A DNA stretch of 64,000 nucleotides. It comes from Mytilinidion resinicola (taxonomy: Eukaryota > Ascomycota > Dothideomycetes > Mytilinidiales > Mytilinidiaceae). The notes beneath the pieces were generated by a model that made no database searches, was not told the origin of the DNA, and saw only the letters and a list, made by a program, of their open reading frames with translations. Made by a program: the position numbers and the translations under genes. The first letter of the stretch is position 1, and every line of letters starts with the position of its first letter. The stretch covers positions 124,933 through 188,932 of the forward strand of contig NW_022985443.1 in assembly GCF_010093595.1 (NCBI RefSeq), in the 5' to 3' direction. Of the stretch, positions 55,206 to 64,000 are shown one piece after another.

Positions 55206-55692
55206 CCTGGCAGTTGCTAGCGAATGCGGCTTCACCCAAAACGTGGCCGCAACATGTATTCTAACTTACCCCACCACACCACCCGTAAGTGGAAGCCTTG
55301 CACCCCACCTTATGTATCCGGTTAGGCACCATTAGCTTAGGCACGTGATTTGCCACGGTACAAGAAGGTACTTCTCTACCACCGCTTGAGCTGACAAGGG
55401 TGTGGCCAGAGCGAATCGGCCACCCTCCCTGCTAGCCGTGGCGATATCAAATGCGAAGTCGTCCTCGAAATTATTCAAATATCGCCTACTAAGCACATTC
55501 GCCTGGCCACGTGATAGGTGCCTCTTGCAGCTCAGCCGCGTTGCTCCCGCCCCACCAGTCCTCTCACACCTTCCCTTCATGCACTTGCCAACCAACGTAG
55601 TGGCAGTTCTTTGGATACTTGGCCCGTGGACATCTTGCTTACCTCTATCCTAACGATTTCTCTAGCTTGAGCTCGCTGATAGTTCTCTCCTC
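55206..55692. promoter_or_regulatory. Upstream region of the truncated HET gene
   Basis: Between direct repeat L and the HET start at 55693. No coding sequence recognised. Confidence 0.3.
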
Positions 55693-56286
55693 ATGCGTCT
55701 TTTGCGGCTTGAAGATGACGGCGAGTTCAGCCTGACCGACTATATTGGCTACGATGTCCCACCGTATGCGATCCTTTCGCACACTTGGGGAGCGTATAAC
55801 GAAGAAGTTACATTCAGAGACCTAGTGGATGGTGTAGGCAAGAGCAAAGCTGGCTACAGCAAGATCCGCTTCTGCGGAAAGCAAGCTGCTCATGACGGCC
55901 TACAATACTTTTGGGTGGACGCCTGCTGCATTGATAAGTCAAGCAGTGCAGAGCTTTCAGAAGCCATCAACTCCATGTTTCGCTGGTACCATGATGCGGC
56001 GAGATGCTACGTGTATCTGTCCGATGTTTCAGTCAGCACTTCTGATGGGGACAGCAAATTCTCTCGAAGTTGGAAACCAGCATTCAAGAAAAGCAGGTGG
56101 TTTACTCGTGGCTGGACGCTTCAAGAGCTTATTGCTCCAACATCAATTGAATTCTTCGCCATGGAGGAACAGCGGCTTGGTGATAAGCAATCACTAGAAC
56201 AAACTCTCCATGAGATAACAGGGATCGCCATTACAAGACTGAAAAGAGCTACCCTCGGATTCTCTCGCCCGAGCTGGAAAATGTGA
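55693..56286 (+). pseudogene. Truncated HET-domain protein (NLR-type N-terminus)
   Basis: 197 residues; ATG at 55693 and TGA at 56284-56286. It carries the N-terminal HET domain typical of HET-NACHT proteins: MRLLRLEDDGEFSLTDYIG, PPYAILSHTWG near residue 23, YFWVDACCIDKSSSAELSEA near residue 75, YVYLSDVS, and WFTRGWTLQELIAP near residue 137. Relatives continue with a conserved ER.SWA...ED.AYSLLGIF segment and then a NACHT ATPase and repeats. Here the protein ends just before that, at FSRPSWKM. The following HET gene begins only 60 bases later. HET domains trigger fungal cell death upon non-self recognition. Either a decayed NLR or a stand-alone HET effector is possible. Confidence 0.75.
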
Positions 56287-56345
56287 ATTCTTCAGATCAA
56301 TCCGAGCTCCAACCGCAAATATCTGAAAACGGAACTTCGACTACT

Positions 56346-58262
56346 ATGTCCCCCGTGGTTTTATATCCCAATCAGCTTGCAGATTTTGGTTTCCGTATTT
56401 TCATCCTCGACCCTGGAGTGATAGGAAGCAAAATCACCGGCCGCATTGAGGAGTTCAGCCTCTTAGATCCTCCAGTATACAACGCTCTGAGCTATGTATG
56501 GGGCCAAGAGCCCGCAATACACCGGGTGTTCGTAAACAGCGAAGCGACTTTTATACGACCAAATCTTTTCCATGCACTACAACGGATAAGGCTACGAACA
56601 GGTTACCTTCGCATATGGGTAGACTCCCTTTGCATCAATCAGCTCGATGACTTAGAAAGGAATGCGCAAGTCAGACAAATGGCAACTATCTACCGCAAGG
56701 CCAGCAGTGTCTTGATCTGGTTAGGCGAAGAGGACTCAACTAGCAAATTTGCCATGGAATTTGTGCCTAAGATAATTCGAAGCGACTTTCAGTGGGATGG
56801 CTCATGGTGGGAACAATACGGTTTTATTACCCTGGCCCAGATTTTGGAAAGACCTTGGTTTCGACGAGGCTGGGTTCTCCAAGAAGCTGCATTCTCAACA
56901 AACTCAACTATTTACTGTGGCGACCGTCAAGTCCATATGGACCATTTTGCCATGACTATAGACTTGGTTCGGGCTAGGCTCAGCAGCATACTACCGTCTT
57001 TCAGTCGCACAGGAAATACAATGCGGACAGAGATATTGGCCAACTTTCATGACTCACCTGCAGTTAAGCTTCTGGATACCATCGAAGGTGTATTCAGAAA
57101 GTCTGAGGATGGACACATTCTTCATCGTAGAATGTCCTTAGAGACGCTTGTGGCTTTGGGGACTTCCAGTGAAACGACCGATCAGCGAGATACAATCTAT
57201 GCTTTGTTGAATCTGGCTAGTGACATAGCAGCGTGGTCACAGCCCGACCAATCCGACGCCATAATTCCGAATTACGGCAAGAATGTACTGGATGTTTATG
57301 TCGATTTCATTCTCCACTGCTGTCACCATTCAGGGTCATTGGATATCATTTGCCGTCCTTGGGCGCCAATTTCGTCCTCTATAGTACATACTACTGGCCA
57401 AGACAGGCGAGCCGACCACACATTACTAAAATACCCGTCATGGATAGCGCCCAGAGACGGTTTACCTTTCGGCGATCCTTCTCGGCGATTGAAACACCGT
57501 TTACATGGCAATCCATTCGTTGGCAGCCATCAGAAGCCTGTTTACAATGCTCATTACGGATTGAAACCTCATGTTTCTGTGGGAAGAAATGAAGTCGACG
57601 GGGCATGTGATGGGTCATTTTACGCGAGTGGTATCATTCTCGGGGAGGTTGCTCGAAAATCAACAAGATTGGCGAGTGCTATTGTAACGAAAGAGAGTTT
57701 GGAAATCCTTGGAACGATCTCTCGCAAATCTCACTCAGATCTTATCAATATGCCAGACACCATTTGGCGCACACTTTGTGCAGACCGTGATGGCAGAGGC
57801 CAACCTGCGCCGTCGGTCTATCGAGTGGCAATGCTTCACCTGTTGCAGATCAGCTTTAAGACTCCGAAACCCGAGAGTTCTACTAATCTGCTCGAGCATA
57901 TGTCTAGTATTGATATTGAAGAACTTTTGGACACCGAAATACCCATCCACGTCAAGAAATACCTTGCGGTTGTTCGGGATGTTATTTGGAATCGTCGAAC
58001 ATATAAGTCAAAAGTGAATGATGGCAATAAGGGACCTTTGGTCGGCCTTATACCTCAAAACGCGAAGGTCGGTGACCAGGTGTGTATTTTGTATGGCTGC
58101 AGTGTGCCAGTTATCCTTCGGAAGCTGCCTAGCTCTGATGATGAGAGTTGTTGGCAGTTGATTGGCGATGCATACGTTTACGGAATTATGGATGGGGAAG
58201 TAATTCGTTCGGCATCAACACAGACACTTAAGACCACAGAAACCAAGTTTAAAATACGATAA
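56346..58262 (+). CDS. Heterokaryon incompatibility (HET) domain protein, full length
   Basis: 638 residues from ATG 56346 (MSPVVLYPNQLADFGFRIFI) to TAA 58260-58262, single exon. The frame opens earlier but without ATG. The HET domain spans about residues 45-195: YNALSYVWG, RIWVDSLCINQLDDLERNAQ, VRQMATIYRKASSVLIWLGE and WFRRGWVLQEAAF. The middle contains SSETTDQRDTIYALLNLASD, the second conserved HET block, then a long C-terminal region of the HET-6 type with VGDQVCILYGCSVPVILRKL near residue 580. It belongs to the HET-6/stand-alone class, not the NLR class of the preceding fragment. Such proteins control vegetative incompatibility and programmed cell death. Confidence 0.88.
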   Translation: MSPVVLYPNQLADFGFRIFILDPGVIGSKITGRIEEFSLLDPPVYNALSYVWGQEPAIHRVFVNSEATFIRPNLFHALQRIRLRTGYLRIWVDSLCINQLDDLERNAQVRQMATIYRKASSVLIWLGEEDSTSKFAMEFVPKIIRSDFQWDGSWWEQYGFITLAQILERPWFRRGWVLQEAAFSTNSTIYCGDRQVHMDHFAMTIDLVRARLSSILPSFSRTGNTMRTEILANFHDSPAVKLLDTIEGVFRKSEDGHILHRRMSLETLVALGTSSETTDQRDTIYALLNLASDIAAWSQPDQSDAIIPNYGKNVLDVYVDFILHCCHHSGSLDIICRPWAPISSSIVHTTGQDRRADHTLLKYPSWIAPRDGLPFGDPSRRLKHRLHGNPFVGSHQKPVYNAHYGLKPHVSVGRNEVDGACDGSFYASGIILGEVARKSTRLASAIVTKESLEILGTISRKSHSDLINMPDTIWRTLCADRDGRGQPAPSVYRVAMLHLLQISFKTPKPESSTNLLEHMSSIDIEELLDTEIPIHVKKYLAVVRDVIWNRRTYKSKVNDGNKGPLVGLIPQNAKVGDQVCILYGCSVPVILRKLPSSDDESCWQLIGDAYVYGIMDGEVIRSASTQTLKTTETKFKIR

Positions 58263-58739
58263 GGCCCTGCCTTAGTCGGAAATGGTCATGTGATAAGTAG
58301 GCAACCTGTTCAATACCATCAATTCGCATGCACGCATACACACGATCTTCGTAAAACTTTGGCCTAAGAATGTTAATGTGATTCTTTATGGGAATTCTCG
58401 ACCTTTAATCTACCCGCATATCATAAGCTATTAGTCTAACGACCTAAGCTCGTGAATGCTAACTGATGACATCATTATGGTATTACAATACGTCGAACTG
58501 CTTGGTTCTCCACTCCTGCGAAAGGACACCACGTCGTGAGAAGTTATTAGCGAGAACGTACTCCAGTTACAGAACATGTCCTTGGCCTTGAGCATCAACA
58601 CCCAACATTATCGCTAGAGGCCCTGAACAAGTAACAATTAGAGAACATAGGGATCGATTAATAGAGAGACTTAGAATAGCTTATTGTACATGCATGGGCG
58701 TAAGTGCCCTACGCGTAGCTTAGAAGCAATCACTTACTT

Positions 58740-59315
58740 TATAGTATTCTCTTTCAAGTCTAAAGCTGTAACGTGCTTCCCTGGGTGGCGAGAAACCCCC
58801 CGTGCCGAGAAAAATATATTGTTCAAGGATCTCAAGTCTTTCCTCGTGAGCCTATGAAGTTATAGTTAATATATTAATATTCTTTAGACATTTCTCCTCA
58901 GAATATCAGTCTGCAACTAGAAAAATACGACGATCTTGGTCATGCTATTAATCGTTCCGTTCACGGCGTCTAGGACCACATCAGCTTTGCACCCCTGCTC
59001 CACCATGACTATCTAAATATTTCTAGATTTCGGAGCCTTAGGGCAATGATTCTATCAAGAAAGAAAATAGCTCCGAGCTTTGAAGATGCTCCGCTATTGA
59101 AAGCATGCATAATAAAGTTTCTCCGTGCGAAGGGGTTGCTCGGTATCTTGGCATACGGATTTAGTGCGCTTACGTAGTAGAGTATTATACATTTAGCTAA
59201 TTGTATTATACTCGACACCGAACTGACTTGAGGTGTGGCGTGTGGCGTTCTTCTCGAAACTTCCTTGGACGGTCACGTGTTGGTTATTTTTAGCGCGTTT
59301 CATTGTTGGCTTCGT
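58740..59315 (+). repeat. Direct repeat R (partner at 54600-55205)
   Basis: Same blocks as the left copy (CCTGGGTGGCG, CCCCCCGTGCCG, ATTCTTTAGACA, CGTGCGAAGGGGTTG, GCGCTTACGTAGTAG, GGACGGTCACGTG). It leads into the Fot1-like transposase, so it is probably the 5' region of that element. With the left copy it brackets the two HET genes. 58263-58739 holds nothing else I recognise. Confidence 0.75.
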
Positions 59316-59394
59316 GGCCTTTCACGTCGGCTTCGTGGCCGCTCACGTTGGCTTTGTGGCCTTTCATGTTCCTTTCACCACCACAATCGCTAAT

Positions 59395-60514
59395 ATGGAC
59401 CGAGCCAGTCAGGTGCTGGCTCTGGCGCAAGCCCTCCCTCCAAACGTGCCTAGGACATATGCTACCCTAGCAGAACGGGGCGATGTTCCTCTCTCTACCA
59501 TCCATCATCGTGAAAATGGACGACGCTCAATAGAGGAAAAGGGCCAAAGCCAGCAATACCTCACCCGAGAGGAAGAGAAAGCCATTGTTAAATACTTATT
59601 ACTAATGTCTAATCTCGGGCAACCAGTGCGCATAAAGTTATATCCCTTCGCTAGCCTTTTGTGTCGCCCGCAACCGGTCAACGAATAATCCAACCAAGCC
59701 TCTACCAATCAAGCCTCCAGGCAAGAACTGGGCTCGAGCCTTCGAAAAACGCCATCCAGAACTCAAAGCTAGAACAGTTAGGGCTCTCGACTGGAAACGG
59801 CATGGGAATAACATATTTGATAAGATCACGGAGTGGTTTGAAGTGATCGGAAAGGTGCTACAGGATCTAGCCATTCTGCCAGAAAATGTCTATAACATGG
59901 ACGAGACGGGAGTCTTGCTAAGCATGCTCAGTTCTGTTAAAGTCCTTGTAGGTAGGGAGGACCTGCGAAACCATAGAGGTGCGGGTGTTAAGCGGACAAT
60001 GGTGACTGCTATTGAGTGCATCAGTGCTGACGGCAGGGCGCTGCTCCCCCTTGTAATCTGGCCAGCTTCAACCCACCGGAGCAACTGGACCACATACCCA
60101 ACCCCTGGATGGCATTATGCGCATTCTGAAACTGGATATACCGACTCTAAGATTAGCTTAGAGTAGCTTAAGCGTGTATTTGATGCCCAAACTAAAGAAC
60201 AGGCTAACTAGAAACCACGGGTTCTAATATGCGACGGCTTCGGGACACACGAGACAGTCGAGATCTTGGAGCATTGCTTTGAAAACAACATCATCCTATG
60301 CCGTCTCCCCTCTCATACCTCCCACAAGCTCCAGCCCTGTGACGTCGGAGTCTTTGCACCCTTAAAGGCAGCCTACCGCGACCATGTTGCAGCTATTAGA
60401 ACGCTTTTGAACAGAGCACTCGTCAGAGAACCTAAAGGGCTGGCGTCTCCAGTTGAAATTACGGTACTGTCTCGAATTAAAGCCTCTCTCGAGCTACTGC
60501 TCTCACTATCTTAG
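59395..60514 (+). mobile_element. Degenerate Fot1/pogo-type (Tc1-mariner superfamily) DNA transposon
   Basis: From ATG 59395 (MDRASQVLALAQALPPNVPR) with the CENP-B/HTH-like start, then GKNWARAFEKRHPELKAR. The DDE domain has all three catalytic aspartates visible: NVYNMDETG, VLICDGFGTHE and KLQPCDVGVFAPLK. It is dead as it stands. The frame shifts near 59636-59642, and two in-frame TAGs (60164-60166 and 60209-60211) stand where relatives have Trp, consistent with TGG to TAG, the change expected from repeat-induced point mutation. After AYRDHV the sequence departs from the family, so the C-terminus is missing or replaced. The upstream region is direct repeat R. I did not find terminal inverted repeats by eye. 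Confidence 0.88.
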
Positions 60515-61932
60515 GCTTGCGCACTGATGTGAACTTTGTGAGGCCTTTATTCTTAAGCGCGCAATATGCAGTCTTCCGGGAGATGCGCTGGAGAGTCAGG
60601 GTTTTGGCTGCAAACGCCATTAACGGGGCAACAGCTCTATATGGTTAGCTTCGTATACTACCCCCCCCCCCTTTATCTTGTCTCCTTACTCAGTAGCGTG
60701 GAACGTCTCTCATACAGGTTGTGGAACGTACCTGTAACCAGCTCTCTGCACGAGTTGTATTATCTTCTCTATATATACGGCCCCTACGGCCTCGACAATA
60801 CAGTAGAGTTCACCTTCCCGAAAACCTCAACATGGAGGGACGTGTCTCTTAAGAGCTGTTGGTACTCAATTTTCGGGGTTTTCCGGGCAGTGCGATACAG
60901 CAAGCGCTTCTCTCGGTGCGTAAGTGTAGGAGGGCGTCCTAAACGAGGGCGAGATCTGTTGTCGTGTTGCTCTCTAAATCGCTGAAGAGTTTTGTTGATG
61001 CAACGCTTCGTGCAGCTGAACTCCTCAGCCGCTCCCGTGACGAGGCGCCAGCCTCAGACTTAGAAACAATACTATCTCTTGCTTGAGAAGTAAGTTCGGC
61101 ATTCTTTCCGCGATTTCCTGAAATTTCCTGGCCGAAGGACCTCATTTTGGTGGTGTAATGTATTGCTGAAGATGAGGTGTTGATTTTTCGCGACGGGCGC
61201 TAGCGAATGTGGGAACAAACTTTTTTCTTGGCACAGTACAACATAGCCTAAACAATTCTTCGTAGTACTATGCTCACGGATTTCTTCATTTATGTTAATT
61301 GAGTATCCGTTCAAGCACTGGCCCACAGCTAAACACCACTGGGGTGTGAGTAAAATAGTCGAATCCGTGCTGTTTTTAATCTAGCACTATTCTAGAAATG
61401 CACTGGTTTTAGATTCTAACCAGTACCCCACCTCCAAATATCGAACGGTGAGGAATGCGATCCCTCTTGTCGCGTCAAACTCCAGTAGCATACAATTGGT
61501 ACTAATGTTTTGTTGTCGCGTGGACGTTCTCAAGTAATCTGTGCGCCTGATCTAGTTCAGCAACACTTCTATGCGGCTCGATTCCTCGTTACGGTACGAA
61601 GGCTAGCCTCTAGCTTTGAATGTGCTTTACATGTACGAAGCAGAGAATTCAAATCATCGCCGAAACGGTTTGTGGCAGATTAGGGCAACATAGGAGCTAA
61701 CGTTAGTTATTATTTGAGAAACATTAGCGAGTGGGCCCGTGTGCAAAACTATTCTTTGATAACGAGCATTGATTCCAACACAAACATATAGAAGACGATA
61801 GAATAATGGATTTCGAAACCCTATAAATTCACGTATTCTCCTAAACCCTTTTTGTAGCAACCTTTGAAAAGAGAAAACCAACAAGGCAATGAACAGACCA
61901 ATCAAGTCGATCGAAATTGCGTTTGCCTGTCA
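60515..61932. other. Region downstream of the transposon, open stretches but no gene
   Basis: Two short protein-like stretches on the plus strand, near 60513-60640 (VNFVRPLFLSAQYAVFREMR) and 60950-61085 (KSFVDATLRAAELLSRSRDE, ending TGA), suggest decayed coding sequence or a transposon tail. A run of C lies at 60661-60672. The stretch 61100-61932 shows nothing supportable. Confidence 0.3.
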
Positions 61933-63904
61933 TCATCTGCTATTGCAAACTCCATCGTCCATCAATGAAATAGCTACAGGCCGTGCTTCGATAACCATGT
62001 CTATGAACTTTTGCTGATCACCAGTATGAGATTTTCTGACCCCATCTGGCATGCTAACGCAGGACATGCCCTCCTCAATATACCAACTCAGTTGTTCCTC
62101 AAAGCTGCGCCGCAGCAAAATATTGTATAGGAGTTTTATAAAGCGGCCGCTGAAAAGGGTGGAATAGAATTCTCTGTGGTTTCTTAGTACAAGCTCTGCC
62201 AGGTCGCTTGCTCTTTTAGATTCTAGTAGCAGCGCCACGGCTTTAAGGATCTCGTCTGACAAGGCTGATTGGCGACATAAAACTTTGACGGCGGCCCTTC
62301 TAACGTCTAAATCTTTATCATCTAACGGTACCACCACGGCTTTGAGGATCTCGTCTGGTAAGGCCGATTGGTGATCTAAGATTTTGATGGCGGCCCATCT
62401 GAGACCTGAAGCATTGTCTTCTACCCGTACCGCCATGGCTTTGAGGATCTCGTCTGGCAAGGCTGATTGGCGACCTAAAATATAGACGGCGATCTCTCTG
62501 ACATCTGAACGCTTGTCATCTAGCCGTGCCGCCACAACTTTGAGGACTTCGTCTGCCAAGGCCGATTGGCTACCTAAGACGTCTACGGCAGCCCATCTAA
62601 CGGCTGAATCTTTATCTTCTACCCGTGCTGCCACGGCTTTAAGGATCTCGTCTGCCAAGGTTAATTGGCGGCCTAAGACATCAACGGCGGCCTCTCTAAT
62701 GTCTGAATCCTCGTTTTCTACCCGTGCCGCTACGGCTTTGAGGACCTCATTTGGCAAGGCTGATTGGCGACATAAGATGTTGACGGCGGCATCTCTAACG
62801 TCTGAATCCTTGTCGTCTAGCTGTGCTGCTACGGCTTTGAGGACCTTATCTGGCAAGGCTGATTGGCGACATAAGATGTTGACGGCGGCATCTCTAATGT
62901 CTGAATCCTCGTCTGCTACCTGTGCCGCTACGGCTTTGAGGACCTCATCTGGCAAGGCTGATTGGCTACCTAAGATTTTGATGGCGGCTCTTCTGACGTC
63001 TGAATTGTTATCTCCCACCCGTGCCGCTACGGCTTTAAGGATCTTGTCTGGCAAGGCTGATTGGCTACCTAAGATTTTGATGGCGGCTCTTCTGACGTCT
63101 GAATCCTCGTCTGCTACCCATGCTACCACGGCTTTGAGGACCTCATTTGGCAAGGCTGGTTGGCAACATAAGACTCCGGCGGCGACCCATCTGGCGGCAG
63201 CATTGATTTCATCCACCCGTTCTGCATCGTTGTCTTCCACCAGTGCTGCCACAGCTTTGAGGAACTCATCTTGCATGGCTGATTGGCTACAATAAGTTTT
63301 GGCGGCTCTTCTAAAGACTAAATCCTCGTCTTCTACCCATGCCATTACGGCTCTGAGTATCTCATCTGGCAGAGCTGATTGATGGACTAAGATTTTGACG
63401 GCGAAGCCTATGACGTCTAGATCTTTGACATCTAACCGCGCGGCTATGGCTTTGAGGATCTCATCTGGCAAGGCTGATTGGCGACATAAGATGTTGATGG
63501 CGGCATCTCTAACGTCTGAATCCTTGTCGTCTAGCTGTGCTACCACGGCTTTGAGGATCTCATCTGGCAAGGCTGATTGGCTACCTAAGATTTTGATGGC
63601 GGCTCTTTTGACGTCTGAATTGTTGTCTCCCACCCGTGCTGCTATGGCTTTAAGGATCTCGTCTGGCAAGGCTGATTGGCGACATAAGATGTTGACGGTG
63701 GCCTCTCTAACGTCTGAATCCTCGTCTGCTACCCGTGCCGCTACGGCTTTGAGGACCTCATCTGGCAAGGCTGATTGGCGACATAAGATGTTGACGGCGG
63801 CCTCTCTAACGTCTGAATCCTTGTCATCTAGCTGTGCTACCACGGCTTTGAGGATCTCATCTGGCAAGGCTGATTGGCTACCTAAGATTTTGATGGCGGC
63901 TCTT
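61933..63904 (-). CDS. HEAT-repeat protein, C-terminal exon of a probable NLR-like gene (5' part beyond the window)
   Basis: About 650 residues open from ~63904, with no ATG at the start; an in-frame stop lies upstream at 63940-63942 and a possible acceptor (TTCAG) at 63905. The exon is mostly 17 tandem HEAT repeats of 33 residues (99 bases each) of the type LPDEILKAVAARVxDxDSDV followed by R(R/D/E)AA(V/I)(N/K)ILxxQSA. They are very alike at DNA level, with higher-order repetition of about three to four units. A unique C-terminal cap follows: RFIKLLYNILLRRSFEEQLS, WYIEEGMSCVSMPDGVR, and ...QKFIDMVIEARP. High-identity repeats with this style of cap are seen in fungal NACHT/NB-ARC (NLR) allorecognition proteins, where the repeats bind the trigger and vary rapidly. 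The N-terminal effector domain is not in the window. Confidence 0.8.
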
Positions 63905-64000
63905 CTGAACTCAGGTTGAAAATTGATGTGAACTCTGTCTTATTTCGGGGGCCCGAAGGCCAAACTATATACTACGTAGGAAGTGACTGTATGCATAGGC

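Noticed and set aside
54600..59315. Direct repeats as LTRs of a retrotransposon
   Set aside because: No TG...CA ends, no primer-binding site seen, and the interior encodes HET proteins rather than gag-pol.
60661..60672. Poly-C run as a functional element
   Set aside because: A simple homopolymer with no supporting context.
62513..63919. Two long plus-strand open frames (62513-63295 and 63395-63919) rich in Ser/Ala/Thr
   Set aside because: They are the mirror of the 99-base HEAT repeats on the minus strand; a multiple-of-three period keeps opposite frames open.

Overview
The window comes from a filamentous ascomycete (Pezizomycotina). Genes carry short introns of about 40-85 bases with GT-AG borders and CTAAC/CTGAC-like branch sites. 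The families are typical of that group: 2EXR proteins, many F-box-like proteins, HET-domain proteins, a DHA14-type MFS pump, a STE3-type pheromone receptor and an NLR-like HEAT-repeat protein. I cannot place the species from sequence alone. Exon borders given below were read by hand and checked for frame and phase.

Left part (1-25.6 kb). It begins with the 3' end of an F-box/LRR-like gene, then two tandem 2EXR paralogues (3.6-6.4 kb) flanked on both outer sides by copies of one noncoding segment. A TPR-SET protein follows, then an eight-exon MFS exporter divergent from a broken short-chain dehydrogenase. Next are a Knr4/Smi1-like protein, an F-box-like protein, and two related F-box/ankyrin genes that both carry stops and frameshifts. 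An F-box protein closes this part.

Middle part (26-46.6 kb). This is the conserved core: a DUF7730-like protein, a BTB-like protein, a six-exon FHA-kinase (Chk2/Mek1 type), the 25-residue ribosomal protein eL41 divergent from the kinase, the STE3-type a-factor receptor, a conserved membrane protein, and an HSL-type esterase with a GC-AG intron just before its catalytic serine. A four-copy, ~255-base tandem array, a tiny Cys-rich protein, a CCHC zinc-knuckle protein with a displaced 3' frame, and a small membrane protein complete it.

Right part (46.6-64 kb). This is accessory and repeat-rich. Two tandem arrays, both with ~160-base periods, flank an F-box gene whose first exon and intron have been duplicated in tandem. 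After another F-box gene come two ~600-base direct repeats enclosing a truncated HET gene fused head-to-tail with a complete HET gene. Then come a broken Fot1/pogo transposase and, on the other strand, a gene made of 17 near-identical 33-residue HEAT repeats that runs to the window end. Together 54.6-64 kb looks like an allorecognition (heterokaryon incompatibility) island.

A dispersed ~190-base repeat occurs at least six times between genes, always in the same orientation.
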